This document shows positions 7,782-15,571 of a stretch of DNA of 22,849 nucleotides, in pieces. Each line of letters starts with the position of its first letter. Position 1 is the first letter of the stretch. This DNA comes from Actinomycetota bacterium (GTDB lineage Bacteria > Actinomycetota > Actinomycetes > S36-B12 > UBA5976): the NCBI GenBank assembly GCA_017853815.1, contig JAFMIT010000012.1:1-22849 (forward strand), read 5' to 3'. Made by a program: the position numbers and the translations under genes. The notes beneath the pieces are model-generated. The model had not been told where the DNA came from. It saw only the letters and a program-made list of their open reading frames with translations, and did not search any database.

Positions 7782-8234
7782 TTAGGTCAACAAGAGCAGC
7801 TGCGCCATGACAAGCTCTAAATCTTCGTCCGTGCGGATCTCCACATCCGCGATGTTCTTGAGGCGCGGCTCTATGTGTTCAATGTCGAAACTGATGCGTT
7901 CAAGATCCGCTGGCTTGTGTCCGAAGGGATTGTTCTCACGAGTTTTCACTCGTTCGATCAGCACATCTGACGGTGCGGTTAACAGCACAATCGAATCGAA
8001 GTCAGAGAGGAAATCGACCATGTTCTCTTCACAGCCTGCGAAATAGAGCACATCAGCAACTTCGTCATCGAGAAGGCGTCGCACACTCGGCTCATCCCAC
8101 ATCTGGTAGCCCTCATCGTCTACGCGCACATAGCCGTAGTCAGAATCCACCGCATGAAAGCCCATTGATATGAGCTCACGAATAACCGTGCTCTTTCCTG
8201 AGCCAGACATGCCGGTGATGAGAACTCGCTTCAC
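7782..8234 (-). CDS. Small P-loop NTPase, kinase-like (AAA_18 type)
   Basis: This 150-residue protein begins MKRVLITGMSGSGKST, a Walker A loop typical of small nucleoside/shikimate/dephospho-CoA-kinase-like proteins. VDSDYG follows near residue 29, a Walker B-like strand near 78-83 (FDSIVLL), and an arginine-rich lid region (ERVKTRENNPFG). Such genes are common in actinobacteria but the substrate is unknown. The frame is open further upstream to 8456, but that extension overlaps the divergent SOUL gene and comes before the conserved P-loop. The GTG at 8234 is therefore preferred. TATGTT stands 6 nt before it and there is no Shine-Dalgarno, so the mRNA may be leaderless. The protein is certain, its function not. 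Confidence 0.8.
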   Translation of the reverse strand: MKRVLITGMSGSGKSTVIRELISMGFHAVDSDYGYVRVDDEGYQMWDEPSVRRLLDDEVADVLYFAGCEENMVDFLSDFDSIVLLTAPSDVLIERVKTRENNPFGHKPADLERISFDIEHIEPRLKNIADVEIRTDEDLELVMAQLLLLT

Positions 8235-8240
8235 GCCATG

Positions 8241-8246
8241 AACATA
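8241..8246 (-). promoter_or_regulatory. Possible -10 box (TATGTT) of a leaderless transcript for the P-loop gene
   Basis: On the minus strand TATGTT ends 6 nt before the GTG start at 8234, and no ribosome binding site lies between. The -35 region has no consensus match. Confidence 0.35.
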
Positions 8247-8290
8247 ACCGATAGAGGCGAAAGCAACGGGCGCAGGTTGGTCATTAGTCC

Positions 8291-8296
8291 TACGCT
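8291..8296 (+). promoter_or_regulatory. Possible -10 box (TACGCT) of a leaderless transcript for the SOUL gene
   Basis: TACGCT ends 6 nt before the ATG at 8303. The same hexamer stands 7 nt before the DUF2200 start at 19660. The 68-bp gap between the P-loop and SOUL genes must hold both divergent promoters, which favours short or absent leaders. Confidence 0.4.
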
Positions 8297-8302
8297 CAAG
8301 GC

Positions 8303-8812
8303 ATGACAGAGCAACAGGTCTACCGACTGCTCGAGCAGCGGGCTGGATACGAACTGCGCGAATATGCCCCGGTTGCGATTGCGGCGGTGGCCGTCTCAGG
8401 CGATATGCAGTCCGCCCCACGCCAAGGTTTTCAGCGACTTTTTCGTTACATCTCAACGCACAACATCGCTATGACTGCACCAGTGGTGCAGCGCGAAAGT
8501 TCTTCAGATACTTGGAGCGTCGAATTCGTGATGCCCGCTGGATCTGATGCTAAGAGTCTGCCGCCCGGTACAGACATCGGCGTCACCGTCACTCAACAGC
8601 CCGCCCAGGTGTGCGCTGTCATGGTGATGCGCGGCGGCGTCGACAATCGCAAAGTGATGGCCAAGGCGGCCGAACTGCGTGAGTCAATCGCCCGCGACAA
8701 GCTCGAGATCACTGGACCACTCCAAGTCGCGAGATTCAATTCGCCGTTTGTTCCAACGCTGCTTCGCTATAACGAGCTTCGCTACCCCGTCGCAGAGGCA
8801 CACACCAACTAG
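8303..8812 (+). CDS. SOUL-family heme-binding protein
   Basis: This 169-residue protein has the SOUL/HBP family pattern. YELREYAPVAIA lies near 16-27, GFQRLFRYISTHN (42-54), IAMTAPVV (55-62), FVMP (75-78) and, at the end, PFVPTLLRYNELRYPV (148-163). Members bind heme or tetrapyrroles in the cytoplasm, but their cellular role in bacteria is poorly known. There is no signal peptide. It is divergent from the P-loop gene and converges with the ABC permease, whose stop codon overlaps its own: the shared CTAG at 8809-8812 gives TAG on both strands. A link to the two-heme reductase nearby is possible but nothing in the sequence proves it. Confidence 0.9.
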   Translation: MTEQQVYRLLEQRAGYELREYAPVAIAAVAVSGDMQSAPRQGFQRLFRYISTHNIAMTAPVVQRESSSDTWSVEFVMPAGSDAKSLPPGTDIGVTVTQQPAQVCAVMVMRGGVDNRKVMAKAAELRESIARDKLEITGPLQVARFNSPFVPTLLRYNELRYPVAEAHTN

Positions 8813-9600
8813 CGTGCAGACGCCTTCATGTACTTGCGGATCGAGAACGGTACAAACACCGACATGATGATCAGCATGTAAATCAGCGACATTTCCAATG
8901 GATTTTGGCTCGGCCAGGAGTTAGCGGTCACACCGAAAACGTTGGGCAATCCGAACAGCTCGCGGCAACCTGCCACCATCGTGGACACCGGATTCCATTC
9001 GGCGACATACTGCAAAACGGTGGGCATGTTCGAGGTCGGCGCGAAAGCGTTAGACAAGAACGTCATCGGGAACACAATGATGAAGACGAGTCCATTCGCT
9101 GCGCGGGAGTCACGCACGGACAATCCAACGAAGACGCCAATCCATGACATCGCGTAACCAAAGCTCAACAACAACAAGAAGCCGGCGGCAATGGATAGCC
9201 CGCCACTCGTGGGACGCCAACCGACCACGAAGCCAGCAACACCCATGACAAGCAACACCACAACGTTGAGAGTCGCATCGCCGAGAGTTCGACCAAGCAC
9301 CACAGCCGAACGAGCGATGGGCAGTGATCGGAAGCGATCAATCAAGCCTTTAGTCATATCTTCTGCAAGTCCGACTGCGGTACCCGCGAGCGTGAATGAC
9401 ACCGTCTGCACAAAGATGCCAGGCATCAAGAACTGCACATAGTCACCACCAGCAGTCTCAATCGAACCGCCGAACACGAAACGAAACAGCAGCACGAACA
9501 TCACCGGCTGGATGGTCGAGAAGATGAGAACCTCAGGGACGCGTGAAAGCTGAAGTAGTTGGCGCTTGGTGATAATCAAGCCATCATGGATAACGCTCAT
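8809..9600 (-). CDS. ABC-2 type permease, DrrB family
   Basis: This 263-residue permease has six predicted membrane helices and the ABC-2 pattern of drug or lipid exporters related to DrrB. It has a short N-terminal cytoplasmic segment, QPVMFVLLFRFVFGG in the first helix, then EDMTKGLIDRFRSLPIARSAVVLGR, the conserved coupling loop, and NAFAPTSNMPTVLQYVAEWNP before the last helices. It starts with an ATG overlapping the stop of the ATPase gene (ATGA, 9597-9600), so the two form one coupled transport unit. The substrate cannot be told from sequence. Confidence 0.9.
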   Translation of the reverse strand: MSVIHDGLIITKRQLLQLSRVPEVLIFSTIQPVMFVLLFRFVFGGSIETAGGDYVQFLMPGIFVQTVSFTLAGTAVGLAEDMTKGLIDRFRSLPIARSAVVLGRTLGDATLNVVVLLVMGVAGFVVGWRPTSGGLSIAAGFLLLLSFGYAMSWIGVFVGLSVRDSRAANGLVFIIVFPMTFLSNAFAPTSNMPTVLQYVAEWNPVSTMVAGCRELFGLPNVFGVTANSWPSQNPLEMSLIYMLIIMSVFVPFSIRKYMKASAR

Positions 9601-10553
9601 GACTGGACTTCCTCTTCTGCTGCATGGCCAGTAAGACTCAAGAAAACGTCATCCAAAGACGGCCGCTTGAGTGCTAGATCAAGGATCTTGACTCCAACTG
9701 CATCGAGTCCACGGACAGCCTCAGTCAGCACCGCGCTGCCGTTGGTCACGCCGATAGACAGACGGTGAAGACCTTCATCACGATGCACTTCGCCACCGAG
9801 TCGAGCGAGCACCTCGGCAGCAACATTCATGTCATCGACGTGAACACTGACTTCGAGACGATCACCACCGATTTGGTCTTTCAGCTCATCTGCGGTGCCG
9901 CGTGCGATGACTTTGCCGTGGTCCACAACCGCGATGCTGTCAGCTAGTTGATCTGCTTCTTCAAGGTACTGCGTCGTGAGCAAAAGCGTGACGCCTTCGG
10001 ACACCAATCCACTGATCACATTCCACATGTCGATGCGACCACGCGGATCAAGTCCCGTCGTCGGTTCATCGAGGAAAAGAACTTTGGGCCGAACAATCAA
10101 CGATGCGGCCAAGTCGAGCCGGCGACGCATGCCGCCGGAGTACGTCTTGATCGGCCGCTTCGCCGAATCAGTCAGTCGAAACTGCTCGAGCAGCTCATCC
10201 GCGCGAGCGATAGCTGACTTCTTTCCCAGGTGATAAAGCCGACCGAACATGACGAGGTTGTCCCAGCCCGTCAACGTCTCATCCACTGCCGCGTACTGCC
10301 CTGAGAGACCAATCACTTCGCGGACTTGGTCAGGATGCTTGATGACGTCGATGCCTGCGACGGTCGCGCGACCAGAATCAGGCGTCAACAAGGTCGACAA
10401 CACCCTCACACACGTGGTTTTGCCAGCGCCGTTTGGCCCCAGGATGCCGAGCACTGAGCCTTCAGGGACGCTGAGGTTGAGGCCATCGAGAGCCCGGACC
10501 TCGCCATTGCGATAGGTCTTCACGAGGTCTTCGGCAATGATCGTGTCGGCCAT
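9597..10553 (-). CDS. ABC transporter ATP-binding protein, DrrA family
   Basis: A 318-residue ATPase. Walker A GPNGAGKTT lies at about 39-47, the signature YSGGM near 138-142, Walker B VLFLDEPTTGLD near 158-169, and an H-loop region LLLTTQYLEEA. The C-terminal extension of about 80 residues (DRLEVSVHV... RPSLDDVFLSLTG) is the DUF4162 type seen in DrrA-like exporters. The ATG at 10553 is preferred because GTGAG stands 5 nt upstream; a GTG two codons earlier is also possible. The glutamine in TTQYLEEA, where many ABC ATPases have histidine, is common in the DrrA family. It pairs with the following permease. Confidence 0.92.
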   Translation of the reverse strand: MADTIIAEDLVKTYRNGEVRALDGLNLSVPEGSVLGILGPNGAGKTTCVRVLSTLLTPDSGRATVAGIDVIKHPDQVREVIGLSGQYAAVDETLTGWDNLVMFGRLYHLGKKSAIARADELLEQFRLTDSAKRPIKTYSGGMRRRLDLAASLIVRPKVLFLDEPTTGLDPRGRIDMWNVISGLVSEGVTLLLTTQYLEEADQLADSIAVVDHGKVIARGTADELKDQIGGDRLEVSVHVDDMNVAAEVLARLGGEVHRDEGLHRLSIGVTNGSAVLTEAVRGLDAVGVKILDLALKRPSLDDVFLSLTGHAAEEEVQS

Positions 10554-10639
10554 TGACACTCACTTTCAGTTTCGGCGAACCCTGCACAGTGGTTTCGCTT
10601 GCGAGCGCAGATTACTTGGTGCTGACTTAAGGTGGTCAC

Positions 10640-13150
10640 ATGAAACGGGTGCTGGGAACTGCTGCTGCAATCGTCGCGTTGACGATTGGACTGTTGCCAA
10701 GCTTTGCATCGGCCACGGCTGCGGAGCCCTCCGTTTCAGATGTCCGCATCAGCGGCGGTCCAGCATCGGCGATGGACTCCAAGCCCGTGAGCATCGACGC
10801 TCGCATCTACCTTCCGGCGACCGTCCCCGCACCAGCAGTGGTGCTTGCTCATGGTTTCGGTGGTTCTAAAGAATCTGTCGACGAGCAGGCGCTCAGTCTT
10901 CGTGATGCTGGATTTGTTGTGCTGGCGTATTCCGCACGCGGTTTCGGTAAAACCTTCGGCAGCATCTCGATGAACTCACCACAGTTCGAAGTCGCTGATG
11001 CTCGTGCGCTCATCGACTACCTCGCCAAACGCGCGGAAGTCACTCAAGACGCCACCAACGACCCTCGAGTCGGTTTCGCTGGCGGTTCGTATGGCGGAGC
11101 GATCTCACTGTTGGTCGCTGGCTATGACGCTCGCGTCGACGCGGTGTCGTCGGACATCACCTGGAACGACATGCAACAAACCCTGTTTGCCCAGAACGCC
11201 ACCCGGCTTGGGGCAACCGCTGACGTGAAGCGCGATACCGGCGTTTTCAAGCAGATGTGGGCCAGCTACTTTTTCTCGGTCGGCATGGCGACGCCACCGA
11301 ATCTCATCAATCCCTGCGGACGATTCAGTCTCGAGTGGTGCCGCGCCTACCAAGAAGGCGTGACGACTGGACAGCTGTCCGAGCAGAGCCAGGCATTGAT
11401 GTTCGCCTCGTCACCAGCATCAATCGCTGAACGCATCACGGCACCGACGTTGATCATGGCCGGCCAAGCGGATTCACTCTTCCCGCTCAGCGAAGGCAGC
11501 AAGACTTTCGAACAAATTGCTGCAGCACATCCCGCGACACCACTCAAACTGGTGTGGCATGCCGCTGGCCACGATGGCGGCGTCAATGAATCAGAACGTC
11601 TTCAAGGCTTCACCATGACGTGGTTCAAGAAGTATTTGCTTCGCGAAAACATTTCGACGGGACCAGTGTTCGAAGCGACTCTTGCCAGCGGAACCATCGT
11701 GAGCAACAACAATCGCAATCAGCTCAAGTTCTTCACCTCGGACGTCTTCGCTGGTGTCGCGGGCACAAGCACCAACAAGATCAAGCTCACTGGCAAGGCG
11801 CAAAACATTGTCGCTCCAGCTGGCGGTCAGCCCGCGCTGATGACAGTGCTGCCTGGTCTTGGTGGCTCAATCGCAAGTCTGGTCGCGCGGAGTTTCCCAA
11901 ACCAATCCGCATACTTTGAATCAGCACCCTTCTCTGCCACGACACCGCTACTCGGCTCAAGTCACATCACTCTTCGGGTGACGCCGACACAGTCGCTGCC
12001 CGAGCTAGTTTTGTTCACGAGCCTTCGCATCACCAACGGTGAGCAGACACAGCGATTCCCCAACGGCCTTGTCGCACCACTGCGCATCACCAACGTTGTC
12101 GCGGGTCAGCCCATTGATGTCTCGGTGCAGCTTCCTGCGGTTGTCGCCGAAATCAGTCCCGGCGAACGACTACAACTCGTTGTCAGTACCACCGATGCTG
12201 CGTATCGCCTGCCCATCACACCGTCGATGTACACGATTGAACTCGTTGATGGTCAGCTCTCCACTCCCATCATGGGCGTCACAAAAATCTCTAACTCGTC
12301 ATCACCCCTCACCACCATCTACACCGCGATTGCCGTCATCGGCGCGGTCGTACTCCTACTGTGGTTGCGCCGTCCTCGACGCAGACCCGCGATCTACCGC
12401 GCCGATCTCGCCGAAGTTCCACTTCAGGTCGAAAACCTTGTCAAAGAATTCAAAGGTGGACATCGCGCAGTTGATGACATCTCGTGGTCCGTGCCGACGG
12501 GTGTGGTGCTCGGCCTTCTCGGACCTAACGGTGCTGGCAAAACCACCACGATGCGCATGGCAATGGGTCTCATCGCCCCAACTTCTGGCGCTGTGTTTGT
12601 CTACGGACATCAGGTGCAACCAGGCTCACCCGCACTGTCGCGCATCGGTGCCCTCGTCGAAGGCGCTGGCTTCCTACCGCACCTGACAGGTCGAGAGAAT
12701 CTTGAGCTCTTCTGGAAAGCAAGCGGCCGCACTACTGAAGACCCGCAACTCGACGCAGTTCTCGCCATGGCCGATCTCGGCACCGCGGTCGATCGCAAAG
12801 TCCGCACCTACAGCCAGGGCATGCGTCAACGACTCGGCATTGCGCAAGCCATGCTGGGCATGCCAGACCTCCTGATGCTCGACGAACCGACCAACGGTCT
12901 CGATCCCCCACAGATTCGCGCTATGCGTGCGATGGTGCAGGAATATGCCGCGACCGGTCGCACCGTCATTGTGTCGTCGCACTTGCTCAGCGAAGTAGAA
13001 CAAACCTGTTCGCATGTCATTGTTATGCACCGCGGACGGCTCGTCACGAGCGGGCGCGTGGATGAGCTGCTCGCGGGTCGAAGCAACGTTCGGCTTGAAG
13101 ATTTCTTCCTAGAAGTTGTCGGCGACGATCTCACCATCGGGCGGTCATGA
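10640..13150 (+). CDS. Exported S15/CocE-like serine hydrolase fused to an ABC ATPase
   Basis: An 836-residue fusion. A signal peptide (1 to about 28) leads to an alpha/beta hydrolase of the Xaa-Pro dipeptidyl-peptidase/CocE type. Its likely triad is S150 (GGSYGG), D278 (GQADSLFP) and H311 (AAGHDGG). A beta-rich region follows (about 345-545), then one membrane helix (about 558-577) and an Arg-rich stop-transfer. The C-terminal ABC ATPase has Walker A GPNGAGKTT (628-636), YSQGM (724-728) and Walker B LLMLDEPTNGLD (744-755). The hydrolase is thus outside and the ATPase inside, on one chain. AAGGTGG stands 4 nt before the ATG. The next gene, overlapping by ATGA, supplies the permease. A substrate processed and transported by one complex (peptide, ester or lipid) is plausible. 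Catalytic motifs look intact on both halves. Confidence 0.88.
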   Translation: MKRVLGTAAAIVALTIGLLPSFASATAAEPSVSDVRISGGPASAMDSKPVSIDARIYLPATVPAPAVVLAHGFGGSKESVDEQALSLRDAGFVVLAYSARGFGKTFGSISMNSPQFEVADARALIDYLAKRAEVTQDATNDPRVGFAGGSYGGAISLLVAGYDARVDAVSSDITWNDMQQTLFAQNATRLGATADVKRDTGVFKQMWASYFFSVGMATPPNLINPCGRFSLEWCRAYQEGVTTGQLSEQSQALMFASSPASIAERITAPTLIMAGQADSLFPLSEGSKTFEQIAAAHPATPLKLVWHAAGHDGGVNESERLQGFTMTWFKKYLLRENISTGPVFEATLASGTIVSNNNRNQLKFFTSDVFAGVAGTSTNKIKLTGKAQNIVAPAGGQPALMTVLPGLGGSIASLVARSFPNQSAYFESAPFSATTPLLGSSHITLRVTPTQSLPELVLFTSLRITNGEQTQRFPNGLVAPLRITNVVAGQPIDVSVQLPAVVAEISPGERLQLVVSTTDAAYRLPITPSMYTIELVDGQLSTPIMGVTKISNSSSPLTTIYTAIAVIGAVVLLLWLRRPRRRPAIYRADLAEVPLQVENLVKEFKGGHRAVDDISWSVPTGVVLGLLGPNGAGKTTTMRMAMGLIAPTSGAVFVYGHQVQPGSPALSRIGALVEGAGFLPHLTGRENLELFWKASGRTTEDPQLDAVLAMADLGTAVDRKVRTYSQGMRQRLGIAQAMLGMPDLLMLDEPTNGLDPPQIRAMRAMVQEYAATGRTVIVSSHLLSEVEQTCSHVIVMHRGRLVTSGRVDELLAGRSNVRLEDFFLEVVGDDLTIGRS

Positions 13151-14016
13151 TGAATAACTACAAAGCCAACCGCACCTTGCCGTACCGAATCGAGTTGATT
13201 CGACAGATTAAGCGTCGGCGTACGGCCGTCGCATACGGACTCATGGTGGCCTTGCCGCTCATTGTGGTTGCGGCCGTCAAGCTCGGACCTCAGTCCAACA
13301 GTTCGTCGGGCAGCGGTAGTGGAGATTCAAACTTCGGCAGCGGCAGTCTCAACCTCATTGGCCTTGCGACCAATGGCACGTGGAATTTCACACTCGTCAT
13401 GTTGCTGTTCGGTTCTGGATTCTTGCTCACCACCGTCTTCGCGCTCTTCAGCGGCGACACTGTCGCGAGCGAGGCCTCGTGGTCCACTCTCCGCTACTTA
13501 CTCGCCACGCCCGTACCACGCCGACGACTGCTCATGATCAAGCTCGCTGTCGGTATCACGTTGTCGTTAACCGCACTGGTGATCCTTGTCGCGGCATCCC
13601 TCGCGATAGGTGCAATTGCCTTCGGCACCGCGCCGCTCACCAGCCCACTCGGCGGCTCGTTCGCTTCGAGTGAAGCGCTCGCCCGCATTGCCATCATTAC
13701 GGGCTACATCGGCACAACATTGCTCTTTGCATCAGGGGTCGCATTCTTGATGACCGTCGTTACCGATGTTCCACTCGGTGCTGTCGGCACTGCCGTCATG
13801 ATTGTGATCGTCAGTCAGATTCTTGATGCGCTCGAGGCGCTAGGTGACCTGCGCCAGTGGCTTCCGAGCCATTACGCGCGAGCATGGACTGATGTGCTCT
13901 CTCCGACGATCGATTGGACCTCAATGGCCCGCGGTGCGTCCTTTAGCATTATTGCATTCACACTTCTCGTTGGTTGGGCAGTTCTCCGCTTCGATAAGAA
14001 AGACGTTCTGTCGTAA
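13147..14016 (+). CDS. ABC-2 type permease, partner of the hydrolase-ATPase fusion
   Basis: This 289-residue permease has six membrane helices, at about 29-46, 80-101, 133-158, 180-203, 208-226 and 265-281. SWSTLRYLLATPVPRRRLLMIK (111-132) matches the cytoplasmic coupling segment of ABC-2 permeases such as those of bacitracin/lantibiotic-type exporters. The first external loop is a Gly/Ser/Asn-rich low-complexity stretch (50-67), an uncommon feature. The ATG overlaps the TGA of the fusion gene by 4 nt, so the two products are probably made together. There is no DrrB similarity beyond the ABC-2 level, so this is a different exporter from the one at 8809-10553. Confidence 0.88.
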   Translation: MMNNYKANRTLPYRIELIRQIKRRRTAVAYGLMVALPLIVVAAVKLGPQSNSSSGSGSGDSNFGSGSLNLIGLATNGTWNFTLVMLLFGSGFLLTTVFALFSGDTVASEASWSTLRYLLATPVPRRRLLMIKLAVGITLSLTALVILVAASLAIGAIAFGTAPLTSPLGGSFASSEALARIAIITGYIGTTLLFASGVAFLMTVVTDVPLGAVGTAVMIVIVSQILDALEALGDLRQWLPSHYARAWTDVLSPTIDWTSMARGASFSIIAFTLLVGWAVLRFDKKDVLS

Positions 14017-14060
14017 GCAGAGGCCTGAGAAAAGCCGTTCCGCTCGTTGCCGACCGCACC

Positions 14061-14066
14061 TAGACT
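14061..14066 (+). promoter_or_regulatory. Possible -10 box (TAGACT) for the Cache-HAMP gene
   Basis: TAGACT lies 30 nt before the GTG start at 14097 in the 80-bp gap after the permease. It leaves room for a short leader with the Shine-Dalgarno AAGGAAG. The -35 region matches the consensus poorly, so this is tentative. Confidence 0.25.
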
Positions 14067-14096
14067 CAGCGTCCTGCCGCACCGAAGGAAGCATCT

Positions 14097-15539
14097 GTGT
14101 CCGAACCACAACCTGCGACTGCCCGCCGCCGCTCAAAATTCACACTGAGCTACCGTGTAGCTGCGCTTATTGCGGTGCTGTTGGTGATCTCCGCAGTGGT
14201 GACGACCACTTTCGCTGTGCAATCAGTCCAAAATGCAATGTACGAGCAAACCAACCAGTCGATGGCCAACGTACACACATCCGTCGGTTCGCTCATCAAG
14301 AACGAGTACCAGTCGGTCTTGGATTTTCGCGCTGCGGCCCTCGAATCTCGACGCCAGGCGCTCAAAGATGAAGCTGCCCCGATTGTTGCCGCACTCGACG
14401 CACTCAATGCCGCGGTTGAGGCCAACCAGATCTCAAAATCTGCTGCCCAAGCTCAGGCGCTCGACATGCTCCGAGCAATTCGCTTCGGCAATAACGACTA
14501 CTTCTTCACCTACAACCGTGATCTCGTCGCGATTGCTCATCCGGATGCCAAATTCCAGGGCAAGAACCTGAGCAACCTGCAAGATGCCGACGGCAAGTAT
14601 GTTTTGCGCGAAATTCGTCGAGTAGCCCTCACCGAAGAAAGCGGTTACGTCGACTATCAATGGGTGCGACTCAATGAAGATGTCGCTTCACCCAAAATAA
14701 GTTATGTCTTTCACTACGCACCATGGGATTGGATTATCGGCACGGGCGTTTACGTCGACGATATCGATGCCGAGGCGACCAAACGACTTGATGCTATTAA
14801 GCAACAACTTCGAGTCTCACTTTCGAACATTTCTTTCAGCGAAAACAGCTTGTTTTTCGTAGTCGAAAAAGGCGGTTCTTTAGCAATCACGCCGTTCGCG
14901 CGGGATCTCGATTGGTACCAATCGGCAGATGGTGCCGACGCGTTGAAATCCATTATGGCTGCGGCCCCAGCAATGGATGGCTCCATTAATGCCGTCACTC
15001 TCAAGCAAACCTTGCGCAATGGCTCCTCCGAACAATGGGTGGTCAACGTCTCCACGTTCCAGCAACTCGGTTGGTATTTGGTTTCAGCCGTGCCACGTGG
15101 AGAGCTCACTGCGCCTGGTCAACAGCTGGCCCTGCAACAGGCCGTACTAAGCATCATCGTGCTGTTGTTTGGTTTGTTTAGCGGTTTGCTCATGAGCCGA
15201 CGCATCGTCCGGCCGGTCGAACAAATTACGACAGCGGCACAGGCGCTCACCGACGGCACGTTCGATCCAGAAACGCTCAACAGCGCGAGTCAACGTACGG
15301 ATGAGGTCGGCGAATTGGCCCGCGTCTTCCAACGTATGGGTCGCGAACTCGTCGAGCGCGAACGTGCTTTGCGTGAACAAGTCCGTCGCCTGACTATTGA
15401 AATCGATCGTTCCCAGGTCGCCAAAGACGTCAGTGCGATCACAGACAGTGACTATTTCCAGGACATCAAAGCGAAGGCAGCGGAACTACGTCGCCAGAAG
15501 GCCGAACGCGAGCAGTCCCAGGACACCGAAAAGCCTTAA
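14097..15539 (+). CDS. Cache-HAMP membrane sensor without an output domain
   Basis: This 480-residue protein has a membrane helix at about 20-42, a large extracellular region (43-345) and a second helix (about 347-367). A HAMP domain (about 368-422) and a charged coiled-coil tail complete it. The extracellular part contains a Cache fold (IRFGNNDYFFTYN at 128-140, AHPDAKFQGKNL near 147-158, WDWIIGTGVYVDDI at 210-223) and probably a second (SENSLFFVVEKGG, then LGWYLVSAVPRGEL). Cache domains bind small organic ligands. No kinase, cyclase or methyl-accepting domain follows. The tail instead holds EQVRRLTIEIDRSQ and ITDSDYFQDIKAKAAEL (448-464), which looks like a conserved partner-binding segment. 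The GTG start has AAGGAAG 5 nt upstream. The gene next to it encodes a ParA-like ATPase, its likely partner. Confidence 0.85.
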   Translation: MSEPQPATARRRSKFTLSYRVAALIAVLLVISAVVTTTFAVQSVQNAMYEQTNQSMANVHTSVGSLIKNEYQSVLDFRAAALESRRQALKDEAAPIVAALDALNAAVEANQISKSAAQAQALDMLRAIRFGNNDYFFTYNRDLVAIAHPDAKFQGKNLSNLQDADGKYVLREIRRVALTEESGYVDYQWVRLNEDVASPKISYVFHYAPWDWIIGTGVYVDDIDAEATKRLDAIKQQLRVSLSNISFSENSLFFVVEKGGSLAITPFARDLDWYQSADGADALKSIMAAAPAMDGSINAVTLKQTLRNGSSEQWVVNVSTFQQLGWYLVSAVPRGELTAPGQQLALQQAVLSIIVLLFGLFSGLLMSRRIVRPVEQITTAAQALTDGTFDPETLNSASQRTDEVGELARVFQRMGRELVERERALREQVRRLTIEIDRSQVAKDVSAITDSDYFQDIKAKAAELRRQKAEREQSQDTEKP

Positions 15540-15571
15540 TATTCGGCCACATCGAGCGCTTAAGGGGCCCC

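Noticed and set aside
8235..8456. N-terminal extension of the P-loop protein to an ATG at 8456
   Set aside because: It overlaps the divergent SOUL gene on the other strand and precedes the P-loop, which in this family starts at the N-terminus. The GTG at 8234 with a TATGTT box fits better.
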